NCBI RefSeq assembly: GCF_040448305.1
Contig: NZ_CP148752.1
Coordinates: 1,798,001 to 1,862,000, forward strand
Reading direction: 5' to 3'
Length of the DNA: 64,000 nt
DNA from: Pseudomonas fluorescens
GTDB taxonomy: Bacteria; Pseudomonadota; Gammaproteobacteria; Pseudomonadales; Pseudomonadaceae
Shown: one piece after another, positions 1-8,199 of the stretch
Layout: every line of letters begins with the position of its first letter
Numbering within the stretch: the stretch's first letter is position 1
Notes under the pieces: generated by a model
Database searches by the model: none
Told to the model about the DNA's origin: nothing
Seen by the model: the letters and a program-made list of their open reading frames with translations, nothing else
Made by a program: the position numbers and the translations under genes

Positions 1-1
1 C

Positions 2-1738
2 GAAGGTGACCGCTCGATCTGGGTCAACCTGTGTGCGCTGCTGTTTATCCTGCCGTTTTTCCTGTTCTCGGCCCTGGCCGGGCAATTCGGGGAAAAGTTC
101 GCCAAGGACGCGTTGATCCGCCTGATCAAGCTTGGGGAAATCGCCATCATGGCGGTCGGCGCGGTCGGCTTCATGTTCGATCACCTGTCGTTGATGCTGG
201 TGGCGCTGTTCGCCATGGGCACCCACTCGGCGCTGTTCGGGCCGGTGAAGTATTCGATCCTGCCGCAAGCCCTGCGCGAAGATGAGCTGGTAGGCGGTAA
301 CGGCCTGGTGGAAATGGGCACCTTCCTGGCGATCCTTGCCGGCACCATTGGCGCCGGGGTCATGATGTCTTCGGCGCATTACGCGCCGGTGGTGTCCATG
401 GCGATCATCGGCACTGCCGTGCTCGGTTACCTGGCCAGTCGCAGCATTCCCCGGGCGGCGGCCGCCACGCCGCAAATGCGCCTGAACTGGAACATTTTCA
501 GCCAGTCATGGGCCACGTTGAAACTGGGCCTGGGGCAAACGCCGGCGGTGTCACGCTCGATTGTCGGCAACTCGTGGTTCTGGTTTGTCGGGGCGATTTA
601 CCTGACGCAGATCCCGGCCTATGCCAAGGAGTGGATGCACGGCGACGAAACCGTGGTGACGCTGATTCTGACAGTGTTCTCGGTGGGCATCGCATTGGGT
701 TCGCTGCTGTGCGAGAAGCTCTCCGGGCGCAAAGTCGAGATTGGTCTGGTGCCGTTCGGATCGTTCGGCCTGACCGTTTTCGGTCTGCTGCTGTGGTGGC
801 ATTCCGGCTCAATACCGGACAGCGCCGCTGGCCATGGCTGGATCGAGATCCTCGGTTTTGGTCACGCCTGGCTGGTATTGCTCGATATCCTCGGCCTGGG
901 CGTCTTCGGCGGTTTCTACATCGTGCCGCTTTACGCGCTGATCCAGTCGCGTACCGCCGAGAACGAGCGGGCGCGGGTGATTGCCGCCAACAACATCCTC
1001 AACGCATTGTTCATGGTGGTGTCGGCGATTGTCTCGATCGTCTTGCTGAGTGTGGCCAAGCTGTCGATCCCGCAGCTGTTCCTGGTGGTGTCGTTGCTGA
1101 ACATCGGCGTCAACGCCTACATCTTCAAGATCGTCCCCGAGTTCACCATGCGTTTCATGATCTGGCTGCTCAGCCATTCCATGTACCGCGTCGAACATCG
1201 CAATCTGGATCTGATCCCCGATGAGGGCGCGGCATTGCTGGTGTGCAACCACGTGTCGTTCGTCGACGCCTTGCTGATTGGCGGCGCGGTGCGTCGGCCG
1301 ATTCGCTTTGTGATGTATTACAAGATCTACAACCTGCCGGTGCTGAACTTCATCTTTCGTACCGCGGGGACGATTCCGATTGCGGGGCGTCAGGAAGACA
1401 TCCGGATCTACGAAAAGGCCTTCACGCGCATTGCCCGGTATCTGAAGGACGGTGAGCTGGTGTGCATCTTCCCCGAAGGTAAATTGACCGCCGATGGCGA
1501 GATCAATGAGTTCAAGGGCGGGTTGACGCGGATTCTCGAAGAGACGCCGGTGCCGGTGATTCCGCTGGCCTTGCAGGGGTTGTGGGGGAGTTTCTTCAGC
1601 CGCGATCCGGGCAAGGGACTGTTTCATCGCCTGTGGTCGCGGGTGACGTTGGTGGCGGGGCCGGCGGTGGCGGTTGAAGTGGCGGAGCCGGCGAAGTTGC
1701 AGGCGATGGTGGGGGAGTTGCGCGGGGCTGTCAGATAG
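2..1738 (+). CDS. MFS transporter fused to a PlsC-type acyltransferase (5' truncated)
   Basis: The reading frame is open at the window edge, so the start and perhaps 40 residues are missing; 578 residues are visible. The first two thirds are a hydrophobic MFS-type transporter resembling lysophospholipid transporters of the LplT family. The last third is a glycerophospholipid acyltransferase domain with the catalytic HX4D motif (NHVSFVD) and the FPEGK substrate-binding motif. In enterobacteria LplT imports lysophospholipid and Aas re-acylates it. Here transporter and acyltransferase are one chain, without the acyl-ACP synthetase part of Aas. The inferred role is flipping and re-acylation of lysophospholipid at the inner membrane. 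An in-frame ATG at 113 is internal to the first transmembrane region and is not the start. A REPIN follows. Confidence 0.85.
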   Translation, partial: EGDRSIWVNLCALLFILPFFLFSALAGQFGEKFAKDALIRLIKLGEIAIMAVGAVGFMFDHLSLMLVALFAMGTHSALFGPVKYSILPQALREDELVGGNGLVEMGTFLAILAGTIGAGVMMSSAHYAPVVSMAIIGTAVLGYLASRSIPRAAAATPQMRLNWNIFSQSWATLKLGLGQTPAVSRSIVGNSWFWFVGAIYLTQIPAYAKEWMHGDETVVTLILTVFSVGIALGSLLCEKLSGRKVEIGLVPFGSFGLTVFGLLLWWHSGSIPDSAAGHGWIEILGFGHAWLVLLDILGLGVFGGFYIVPLYALIQSRTAENERARVIAANNILNALFMVVSAIVSIVLLSVAKLSIPQLFLVVSLLNIGVNAYIFKIVPEFTMRFMIWLLSHSMYRVEHRNLDLIPDEGAALLVCNHVSFVDALLIGGAVRRPIRFVMYYKIYNLPVLNFIFRTAGTIPIAGRQEDIRIYEKAFTRIARYLKDGELVCIFPEGKLTADGEINEFKGGLTRILEETPVPVIPLALQGLWGSFFSRDPGKGLFHRLWSRVTLVAGPAVAVEVAEPAKLQAMVGELRGAVR

Positions 1739-1759
1739 CGGTTGTTTGTGCGGGCCTCT

Positions 1760-1848
1760 TCGCGAGCAGGCTCGCTCCTACAGGTTTTGTGTTGTGCCAC
1801 ACACAGTAGGCACGCCTTCAATCCCTGTGGGAGCGAGCCTGCTCGCGA
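1760..1848. repeat. REPIN (inverted REP pair)
   Basis: TCGCGAGCAGGCTCGCTCC at 1760-1778 is mirrored by its complement at 1830-1848, with a short unique loop. This is a REP doublet of the kind mobilised by RAYT transposases in fluorescent pseudomonads. It lies between two convergent genes. Confidence 0.9.
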
Positions 1849-1862
1849 TGGCGGTCTGAAAG

Positions 1863-2177
1863 TTAAGCGCTGACCTTCAGGCCAACCAACCCGGAAATGA
1901 TCAACGCCACACTCGCCAAGCGCACCAGCGCCATGGATTCGCCAAACAGAATGATCCCGGCGATCACCGTGCCAACTGCGCCGACACCGGTCCAGATCGC
2001 ATAGGCCGTACCCAGCGGCAATTCCTTCATTGCAAGGCCGAGCAAGCCAAGGCTGATAGCCATGGCCGCAACGGTCAACACAGAGGGGAGCGGGCGGGTG
2101 AAACCGTCGGTGTACTTGAGGCCGACGGCCCAGCCGACTTCGAACAGGCCGGCGAAAAACAGAATGATCCAGGACAT
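1863..2177 (-). CDS. sugE: SMR-family guanidinium exporter SugE/Gdx
   Basis: A 104-residue inner-membrane protein with four predicted helices, the normal length for small multidrug resistance proteins. The active Glu lies in the first helix (FAGLFEVGWAVGLK), followed by the W-T-G-V-G segment of helix 3. Family members of the Gdx subtype export guanidinium in exchange for protons. The start at 2177 was chosen because GGAGG (2183-2187) lies five bases upstream; an earlier in-frame ATG at 2189 would leave that Shine-Dalgarno inside the gene. The guanidine-II riboswitch immediately upstream supports guanidinium, rather than quaternary ammonium compounds, as the physiological substrate. Confidence 0.93.
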   Translation of the reverse strand: MSWIILFFAGLFEVGWAVGLKYTDGFTRPLPSVLTVAAMAISLGLLGLAMKELPLGTAYAIWTGVGAVGTVIAGIILFGESMALVRLASVALIISGLVGLKVSA

Positions 2178-2197
2178 GAAGACCTCCATCGTCTGAC

Positions 2198-2248
2198 GGG
2201 GTCGTCCCCTGATTAATGACTCGATCGAGCCGCGAGGTCGTCCTCGCG
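2198..2248 (-). promoter_or_regulatory. Guanidine-II (mini-ykkC) riboswitch
   Basis: Read on the minus strand, two hairpins carry identical ACGA tetraloops: CGCGAGG-ACGA-CCTCGCG (2248 to 2231) and GGGG-ACGA-CCCC (2209 to 2198), separated by 21 bases. Two GC stems with ACGR loops are the defining feature of the mini-ykkC motif, now guanidine-II. The second hairpin ends 11 bases before the sugE Shine-Dalgarno, consistent with translational control. Confidence 0.93.
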
Positions 2249-2295
2249 ATGCGCAATATAGTGCCCAGCATTAACCCGGGGATCAAGTTTTCGAG

Positions 2296-3261
2296 TCAGT
2301 CACTGACCTGTTGCGCCGCCATTTCCCGATCATGTTTCTCGCTCATGCGGCGGAAATACGTCGAGAGCAATGCCCCGGAAATGTTGTGCCAGACACTGAA
2401 CAATGCACTGGGCACCGCCGCCAGCGGCGAGAAGTGTGCGCTCGCCAACGCGGCACCCAATCCGGAGTTCTGCATGCCGACTTCCAGGGCCAGGGACTTG
2501 CGCTGGGCCAGAGGCAGCTTGAACAGGCGCCCGGTGAAGTATCCCAGCAGGTAGCCAAAGCTGTTGTGCAGCATGACCACGGCCATGATCAACAGGCCGG
2601 ACTCGGCAATCTTCGCCTGGCTGGCGGCCACCACGGCCGTGACGATGATCACGATGCTGACCACCGACACCAGCGGCAACACGTCCACGGCGTGGCGAAC
2701 CTTGTCGCCGAGCACCCGTTGGGCAACCACGCCCAGCACGATCGGCAACAGCACCACTTGCAGGATCGACCAGAACAACTCCATGAATGACACCGGCAAC
2801 CAGGCCGAGGCCAGCAGCCAGATCAGCGCCGGCGTCAGCAGCGGGGCGAGGAGGGTGGTGACGGCGGCGATGGCCACCGACAGCGCCAGGTCGCCACGGG
2901 CCAGCCAGGTCATCACGTTCGACGAGGTGCCGCTTGGGCAGCAGCCGACCAGAATCACGCCGACGGCGATTTCCGGCGGCAAGTGGAACACCTGGCAGAG
3001 CAACCACGCCACGCCGGGCATGATCACGAAATGTGCAACCACGCCCAGGGCCACGCGCCATGGATGGCGAGCGACTTCGGCGAAGTCTTCGAGTTTGAGG
3101 GTCAGGCCCATGCCGAACATCACCAGCCCCAGCAAGGGCACGATGGCGCCCTTGAGGCCGAGGAACCACGCCGGCTGCAGAAACGCCACGACAGCGAAAA
3201 TCAGCACCCAGTAAGCGAAGGTGTTGCCGACAAAACGACTCAATGCAGCCAGTGCACGCAT
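2296..3261 (-). CDS. Bile acid:sodium symporter (BASS) family protein
   Basis: 321 residues with about nine or ten hydrophobic helices spanning nearly the whole length. The GCCPSGTSSNVMTW segment near residue 115 matches the conserved G-x-x-P-x-G-x-x-S-N signature of the family (ASBT-like, YocS/PanS types). Bacterial members import sodium-coupled organic anions such as pantoate or keto acids; the substrate here cannot be told from sequence. The start at 3261 follows AAAGGA. An upstream in-frame ATG at 3300 adds a non-conserved tail and lies next to a REPIN. It appears to be a single-gene unit. Confidence 0.85.
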   Translation of the reverse strand: MRALAALSRFVGNTFAYWVLIFAVVAFLQPAWFLGLKGAIVPLLGLVMFGMGLTLKLEDFAEVARHPWRVALGVVAHFVIMPGVAWLLCQVFHLPPEIAVGVILVGCCPSGTSSNVMTWLARGDLALSVAIAAVTTLLAPLLTPALIWLLASAWLPVSFMELFWSILQVVLLPIVLGVVAQRVLGDKVRHAVDVLPLVSVVSIVIIVTAVVAASQAKIAESGLLIMAVVMLHNSFGYLLGYFTGRLFKLPLAQRKSLALEVGMQNSGLGAALASAHFSPLAAVPSALFSVWHNISGALLSTYFRRMSEKHDREMAAQQVSD

Positions 3262-3301
3262 GGCCTGATCCTTTTTTATTAAGTAGCACCACAAAACCAA
3301 A

Positions 3302-3391
3302 TGTGGGAGCGGGCTTGCTCGCGAAAGCGGAGTACCAGTCAGTACCTATGTCGACTGACATTCCGCTTTCGCGAGCAAGCCCGCTCCCACA
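3302..3391. repeat. REPIN (GTGGGAGCGGGCTTGC type)
   Basis: Arms TGTGGGAGCGGGCTTGCTC and its complement are separated by about 35 bases. It lies between the rdgC stop and the BASS gene start. Confidence 0.92.
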
Positions 3392-3409
3392 GTTTGAGAT
3401 CACAAGCTT

Positions 3410-4330
3410 TTAGATTCCCTGCGGAGTCTCTTCACCACCCAGCGCTTCAACCAGTGCCGGCAGGAAGTCGCCGAAGGTCAGCATCATCAGGGTGAAGCTG
3501 GCGTCCAGTTGGCCCAGGGCTTCGTCGCCGCCGTCCTGTTCCGCCTGGTCTTGCAGCAGGTCTTCGAACTTCAGGCGCTTGACCACCATTTTGTCGTCGA
3601 GGACGAACGACAGTTTATCCTGCCAGGCCAGGGACAGCTGAGTGACCACTTTGCCGGTGCTCAGGTGCAACTGGATTTCTTCGCTGGTCAGGTCCTGGCG
3701 CTTGCAACGCACGATGCCGCCGTCTTCGTGGGTGTCGCGCAGTTCGCACTCGTCCAGCACAAAGAAATCGTCCGCGGCTTTCTGGGTGGTGACCCACTCG
3801 GTCATGGTCGCGGTCGGGGACATCTTCACGGTCAGTGGGCGCACCGGCAGGGTGCCGATCACTTCGCGCAGGGTGGACAGCAAGTCTTCGGCGCGTTTCG
3901 GGCTGGCCGAGTTGACCAGGATCAGGCCCTGTTTCGGCGCGATGGCGGCGAAGGTCGACGAGCGGCGGATAAAGGCGCGAGGCAGGAAGGCCTGGATGAT
4001 TTCATCCTTGATCTGATCGCGTTCCTTCTTATAGACCTTGCGCATTTGCTCGGCTTCGATCTCTTCGACCTTTTCCTTGACCGCGTCACGCACGACGCTG
4101 CCCGGCAAAATACGTTCTTCCTTGCGCGCGGACACCAGCAGGAAGTCACCGCTGACGTGTACCAGTGGCGCATCTTCGCCTTTGCCGAACGGCGCGACGA
4201 AACCGTAGGTGGTCAACTCCTGGCTTGCACATGGGCGCGCCAGTTTGGTGGCCAGTGCAGTTTCCAACGCCTCGGCATCAACAGGCAGATCTTGGGTCAG
4301 GCGATAGATAAGCAGGTTTTTGAACCACAT
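3410..4330 (-). CDS. rdgC: Recombination-associated protein RdgC
   Basis: 306 residues against 303 in E. coli RdgC. The MWFKNLLIYRL start, the internal RKEERILPGSVVRDAV block and the C-terminal ALGGEETPQGI tail are family hallmarks. RdgC forms a ring-shaped dimer around double-stranded DNA and restrains RecA-mediated recombination. It is a nucleoid-associated cytoplasmic protein. The start at 4330 is preceded by AAGGAGAG; the longer option at 4354 adds eight residues absent from the family. It is a single gene, followed by a REPIN and transcribed away from the tRNA cluster. Confidence 0.96.
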   Translation of the reverse strand: MWFKNLLIYRLTQDLPVDAEALETALATKLARPCASQELTTYGFVAPFGKGEDAPLVHVSGDFLLVSARKEERILPGSVVRDAVKEKVEEIEAEQMRKVYKKERDQIKDEIIQAFLPRAFIRRSSTFAAIAPKQGLILVNSASPKRAEDLLSTLREVIGTLPVRPLTVKMSPTATMTEWVTTQKAADDFFVLDECELRDTHEDGGIVRCKRQDLTSEEIQLHLSTGKVVTQLSLAWQDKLSFVLDDKMVVKRLKFEDLLQDQAEQDGGDEALGQLDASFTLMMLTFGDFLPALVEALGGEETPQGI

Positions 4331-4440
4331 GGGGTGAGTCTCTCCTTTATACAAAGGGGGGCATTATTGTCTTCGCCGTGCCATAGGCCAACCTTTCTCT
4401 AAGCCTTTGGAAGGGCTCGGAAAATTATTTTAAAAAGTGC

Positions 4441-4469
4441 TTGCCAGAGGTTGGGTCGCTCCGTAGAAT
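4441..4469 (+). promoter_or_regulatory. Sigma-70 promoter of the first tRNA cassette
   Basis: A -35 box TTGCCA (4441-4446), a 17-bp spacer and a -10 box TAGAAT (4464-4469) are followed by a GC-rich discriminator GCGCGCC, typical of stringently controlled stable-RNA promoters. Confidence 0.75.
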
Positions 4470-4489
4470 GCGCGCCACACCGAAGCGAA

Positions 4490-4565
4490 GGGTGATTAGC
4501 TCAGCTGGGAGAGCGTCTGCCTTACAAGCAGAATGTCGGCGGTTCGATCCCGTCATCACCCACCA
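4490..4565 (+). tRNA. tRNA-Val (anticodon UAC), copy 1
   Basis: A complete 76-nt cloverleaf with encoded CCA. The acceptor arm GGGTGAT pairs with ATCACCC, the anticodon loop CTTACAA gives UAC, and the T loop is GGTTCGATCC. The sequence is identical to the copy at 4861. Confidence 0.98.
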
Positions 4566-4584
4566 TTCGTTTTCAGTGTTACGC

Positions 4585-4661
4585 GCAGCGGTAGTTCAGT
4601 CGGTTAGAATACCGGCCTGTCACGCCGGGGGTCGCGGGTTCGAGTCCCGTCCGCTGCGCCA
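4585..4661 (+). tRNA. tRNA-Asp (anticodon GUC), copy 1
   Basis: A 77-nt cloverleaf with encoded CCA. The acceptor GCAGCGG pairs with CCGCTGC, and the anticodon loop CTGTCAC gives GUC. It lies 19 nt after tRNA-Val and is presumably co-transcribed. Confidence 0.98.
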
Positions 4662-4702
4662 TATTCGGTAACCTGGAACACTGAACGCCAGGTCACCACG
4701 GA

Positions 4703-4727
4703 AAAGCCCGCTTAGGCGGGTTTTTTT
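4703..4727 (+). terminator. Intrinsic terminator of tRNA cassette 1
   Basis: A short GC hairpin (CCCGC-TTAG-GCGGG) is followed by seven T residues. Confidence 0.85.
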
Positions 4728-4809
4728 CTGCCTCAAGTTTCACTGTTGTTCCTGTGGGTTGCATCGTTTCACCGGTTTTTAGATTTTTTTGAAAAAAACT
4801 TCAAATAAA

Positions 4810-4839
4810 TCAACACTTTATAAAAACCTGTGGCATAAT
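4810..4839 (+). promoter_or_regulatory. Promoter of the second tRNA cassette
   Basis: TCAACA (4810-4815), an 18-bp spacer and CATAAT (4834-4839) are followed by a GC-rich GTGCCCCGC discriminator. An A/T-rich tract upstream (about 4780-4808) could act as an UP element. Confidence 0.6.
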
Positions 4840-4860
4840 GTGCCCCGCAACGAAGGTAAA

Positions 4861-4936
4861 GGGTGATTAGCTCAGCTGGGAGAGCGTCTGCCTTACAAGC
4901 AGAATGTCGGCGGTTCGATCCCGTCATCACCCACCA
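4861..4936 (+). tRNA. tRNA-Val (anticodon UAC), copy 2
   Basis: Base-for-base identical to the 4490 copy, including the encoded CCA. It belongs to a duplicated Val-Asp cassette. Confidence 0.98.
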
Positions 4937-4955
4937 CTTACTTTCAACGCTACGC

Positions 4956-5032
4956 GCAGCGGTAGTTCAGTCGGTTAGAATACCGGCCTGTCACGCCGGG
5001 GGTCGCGGGTTCGAGTCCCGTCCGCTGCGCCA
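4956..5032 (+). tRNA. tRNA-Asp (anticodon GUC), copy 2
   Basis: Identical to the 4585 copy. The 39 bases after it (5033-5071) are also identical to those after copy 1 (4662-4700), so the duplication extends past the tRNA. Confidence 0.98.
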
Positions 5033-5072
5033 TATTCGGTAACCTGGAACACTGAACGCCAGGTCACCACAG

Positions 5073-5097
5073 AAAGCCCGCCTTGTGCGGGCTTTTT
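5073..5097 (+). terminator. Intrinsic terminator of tRNA cassette 2
   Basis: AAAGCCCGC, loop CTTGT and GCGGGCTTT form a nine-base stem ending in a T run. Confidence 0.88.
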
Positions 5098-5128
5098 GCT
5101 GTCCTGGATTTGGCTTTCCTCGCTCTCT

Positions 5129-5227
5129 GTAGGAGCGAGCCAGCTCGCGAAGGTCGTGAACGATAACGCGTAAATTCAGATACCCAGCGGCGCCCATGGC
5201 TTCTTCGCGAGCAAGCTCGCTCCTACA
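5129..5227. repeat. REPIN overlapping a stop codon
   Basis: A TGTAGGAGCGAGC arm at each end, with a unique loop. The right arm contains the stop codon of the catalase-like gene (5223-5225, TAG read on the minus strand). Confidence 0.88.
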
Positions 5228-6359
5228 GTCCGGCATTGCGCCTGTGTCGGTAGTCGCTGACGGCTTCATACACGGCTTTGCGCAGGCGATTGATCCCGCC
5301 AATCGGACGGTGCGCCTCGACGCCGAACCAGGGATTGAACGACTGGTTGTCGCATTGCAGATTCAGCGCCGGTGTATCGAAGTCCTGCGCCGGCACCTTG
5401 ATCCGCGCCACCGTCTCGAATGGCGCATCGCCCTCGCTCCACTCAATACTGGTGTCTTCAATCGGCATGTACTTGTTGGCGTCCTGTCGCTGGATCTGCA
5501 AGGCGAAGCACGCAGGCACCCGGTCGGTCGACAGCTGTTGGTTCAGCGCATTGCGCAGGAAGTTCGGCAACTTGCGATTCTGTTCCGGCAGGTTGTAGGC
5601 CGGGCAGTTGTCCGGATCGGGCATGACCCGGAACTTCGCATTGGCTTCACCGAACTTGTAGGGCGAAACCGAAAAATACGTGGTCTGGGTCGGGCTCGAC
5701 GGGGCAGGGGCCAGTGTCGCCAGGGCAATGAACAGGTGGCGAACCTGCCAGGTCCGTGGATCCCGGCCGGGGAAGAAGGCCATCATCTTTTTACCGTCGG
5801 CCTGGGCGGCGACGTTCTGACGGTATTCGGCGACATTACTGACAAAGAAGTTCGGGTGGCTGAACATCACAAAGTCCTGTTCACCTCGCCCCTGCCGGTC
5901 GCTCAACAGTTGCTTGCCCGGCACATCGAACAGTTTGATCGCCATGCCCCGTGCGTCGCGGATGCTGTCGAACTGCGGGTAGGCATTGCCGTTGGACAGG
6001 CGAATCGTCGCTTGCCAGATTTTCCCCGGCTCGCTGAACACGCCCTGGCGCAGCTCGCCTGGCAGTTCCGGCAGCACCTGAACCTCGGCCTTCACACAGC
6101 CGTGGGCCTTGGCATGGGCGTCGCGCAGGTAGCGGGTGCTTTCACGGTGCTGATCGACGATGCGCACGGCGGTCTGGATGATGTCCCGGGTCATCGCGGC
6201 TTCGTTGTCCGCAACCAACTCCTGCGCCGAGACCGGCCCGCGATGCTGCCAGGCAAACCAGGCGCTGGCCAGGGCCCAACCCAGCACGCCGAGACCCAGC
6301 AACCACAGCAACAGCCTGGCGAGGAAGGCGCCCAGGCGCAGCCAGAGAGTTATCAGCAT
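5223..6359 (-). CDS. Catalase-family haem protein, membrane-anchored (SrpA-like)
   Basis: 378 residues. An N-terminal hydrophobic anchor (about residues 10-40) precedes a minimal catalase-fold domain. The catalase-type KAHGC block near residue 107 holds the likely distal His. It is followed by IRLSNGNAY and by the catalase-like DARGMAIKLFDVPG stretch. It is shorter than true catalases (about 480 residues) and I cannot place the usual proximal RxFxYxDT motif, so disproportionation activity is uncertain. Relatives are annotated as catalase-like or SrpA-type haem proteins. It lies 28 bp downstream of a di-haem cytochrome c peroxidase-like gene on the same strand, and the two probably form an operon acting on peroxides at the periplasmic face. 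Its stop codon is inside a REP element. Confidence 0.8.
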   Translation of the reverse strand: MLITLWLRLGAFLARLLLWLLGLGVLGWALASAWFAWQHRGPVSAQELVADNEAAMTRDIIQTAVRIVDQHRESTRYLRDAHAKAHGCVKAEVQVLPELPGELRQGVFSEPGKIWQATIRLSNGNAYPQFDSIRDARGMAIKLFDVPGKQLLSDRQGRGEQDFVMFSHPNFFVSNVAEYRQNVAAQADGKKMMAFFPGRDPRTWQVRHLFIALATLAPAPSSPTQTTYFSVSPYKFGEANAKFRVMPDPDNCPAYNLPEQNRKLPNFLRNALNQQLSTDRVPACFALQIQRQDANKYMPIEDTSIEWSEGDAPFETVARIKVPAQDFDTPALNLQCDNQSFNPWFGVEAHRPIGGINRLRKAVYEAVSDYRHRRNAGL

Positions 6360-6387
6360 GGGAACGTCCTTTTAACTGCGGCTGTGG

Positions 6388-8199
6388 TCATGGCAATTGC
6401 GCTTCCAGCGGGCCGCCCAGCACCTTCATATATTCCAGCAGTGCCCAGCGTTCTTGCGGCTGCAACCCGCGGCCGATCACGCCATTGCCGAGTTTGCCGG
6501 CACGGAATTCATGGCCGCTGTTGTGGTTGCCGGTGATTCGCGTGTCGAACAGGAAACCGTTGGTAAAGGCTTCGGTGCGGTAACCCAGGTGTCCCGGGTC
6601 GTACTCGAACGTGCCTTTATAGAAGGTGGTCGCACGCTCATCCTGAGGCGACAGCAATTGATAAAGGCTCGGTACCGAGCCGTTGTGCAGGAACGGCGCT
6701 GTCGCCCATACACCCGCCAATGGCCTGGCCTTGTACGAACGCAATTCGCGCACGCCGATCGGCAGGCCGAAACCGTCCATTGCAGGACGCTCGGCAGGGG
6801 TGACATTGGCGTCTTGATACGCGCGGTCCCGGACAAATGCCGTGACATAGGCCAGCCCCTTGGCCACAGACATCTTGCTCAGGTCCAGCGGTTCGTCGGG
6901 TTTTGGCTCGACATCGAGTTTTTCCAGTTCCGCCTGCTTCCATTGCAGCGCAGTCAGGTCGAAGCGGTGGTCGGCGATGTTGTTGGCCGCGCCGGGGTCT
7001 GTGCCGATGTAATCCACTGGAAGCATTTTCAGGTGCTGGACGTATCGTCCCTCGCCCTGGCTGGTGCGCGGTACATGACAACCTGCGCAGTTTTCGGCGA
7101 ACAGGGCGCGGCCCTTGGCTGCCAGGGGTTTGTCGACCGCGCCCAACAGATCTTCCGGCCAGGTCGGAGGCGCGAGTCGTTGCAGGGTTTCTTCGATCAG
7201 GTGCAGGTCGCGCACGCGGACACTGGAGGGATAGCGGGCGTCGCCCATCAGCGGTTGGCCGTTCTTGTCGAAGAAGTTCAGCGTGGCGCCGACGCCCAGC
7301 GCTTCGCCGATGTTGCGGGCCATCGGTTGTTTCGCCGAGCCGTTCCACTGCACCCATTCGAACGTCCACATGTCCCACAACTGCGGATAATCGACCGGGG
7401 CATTGGCCACACGGTAGTTGTCGGGGGAAATCGCATCACCGAAGCTGGCGTTGGCGATGCGCCCGAAGGCGTCTGTGCGTCCCGGGCCTTCCTCGGTCGG
7501 ATAGAGCCCGCGATGGGTGTCGTTCCAGGCCACCTTGAGGAACGTATCCAGTGAGGATCTGAATTCTTTGCGCAACTGTTGGTGGCGCGTCTCGTAGTCC
7601 TGGCCGAGCACGTTGCGTGCGAAGCGCTCGAATTTCCACGGGTTGTAGTAAGTGGAGGCGAGGCTGGCCACCAGAGCCTGTCCGAAACTTCCCCCTTTGA
7701 GCGTAGGAACACTGGACGGCAGGACATGCTGCGCCGAGCCGCCGTCGATACGCACGGCCTGGCCCTTGAAACGCAGTTCACCGGTGTGGCAAGCCGCGCA
7801 GGTGATATCCAGAAACACCTCCGGGCTCCCCGTATTCTGGTGCCGGGTAAAGCCTGCCGGGAGGTTGCCGGGGTTGTTCGGTGTCGGTTTCTGGCCAGGG
7901 TCCACCAGGAAACCGAAGCGGGCGAGGTATTCGGGGGCGGCGAAGCGTTGCTGCGAGAAGGGCAGTTCGAGGGCGGTGAACCAGTCGTAGCGCAAGCCTT
8001 TGACCTGAGTGCCCTGGGGTGTGAAGTAATAGGTCTCGCGATCGGCGGCGCTCCATTGCTCCAGGTAATGCACCTGTTGCGCAGGCGACCAGGCCGGCAA
8101 TTTCGGGTTGGCGACGTAGTAAAGAACCACGGCCATGACCAGCCCGAGCAGTACTGCGATGAGAACCAGCAAGCGAAAGAAGAGGCGCAAGATAAACAT
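6388..8199 (-). CDS. Di-haem cytochrome c peroxidase-like membrane protein
   Basis: 603 residues: one N-terminal transmembrane anchor (about 4-29), then a periplasmic domain with two c-type haem sites, CAACH at 134-138 and CAGCH at 371-375. This arrangement matches long di-haem peroxidase (MauG/CcpA superfamily) proteins of Pseudomonas. Members reduce peroxide with electrons from small cytochromes or carry out oxidative modification; the substrate is unknown here. The ATG at 8199 has AAGG directly against it. A TTG at 8190, with better spacing to AAGGA, is an alternative start. It is the first gene of a two-gene unit with the catalase-like gene at 5223. Confidence 0.83.
   Translation of the reverse strand: MFILRLFFRLLVLIAVLLGLVMAVVLYYVANPKLPAWSPAQQVHYLEQWSAADRETYYFTPQGTQVKGLRYDWFTALELPFSQQRFAAPEYLARFGFLVDPGQKPTPNNPGNLPAGFTRHQNTGSPEVFLDITCAACHTGELRFKGQAVRIDGGSAQHVLPSSVPTLKGGSFGQALVASLASTYYNPWKFERFARNVLGQDYETRHQQLRKEFRSSLDTFLKVAWNDTHRGLYPTEEGPGRTDAFGRIANASFGDAISPDNYRVANAPVDYPQLWDMWTFEWVQWNGSAKQPMARNIGEALGVGATLNFFDKNGQPLMGDARYPSSVRVRDLHLIEETLQRLAPPTWPEDLLGAVDKPLAAKGRALFAENCAGCHVPRTSQGEGRYVQHLKMLPVDYIGTDPGAANNIADHRFDLTALQWKQAELEKLDVEPKPDEPLDLSKMSVAKGLAYVTAFVRDRAYQDANVTPAERPAMDGFGLPIGVRELRSYKARPLAGVWATAPFLHNGSVPSLYQLLSPQDERATTFYKGTFEYDPGHLGYRTEAFTNGFLFDTRITGNHNSGHEFRAGKLGNGVIGRGLQPQERWALLEYMKVLGGPLEAQLP

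Noticed and set aside
4441..4671. A 76-residue plus-strand ORF running through the tRNA genes.
   Set aside because: It lies over tRNA-Val and tRNA-Asp sequence; the protein has no family likeness.
4490..5032. tRNA genes as an integration site for a genomic island.
   Set aside because: No integrase, no partial tRNA repeat and no change in gene content is seen on either side; only the local cassette duplication.
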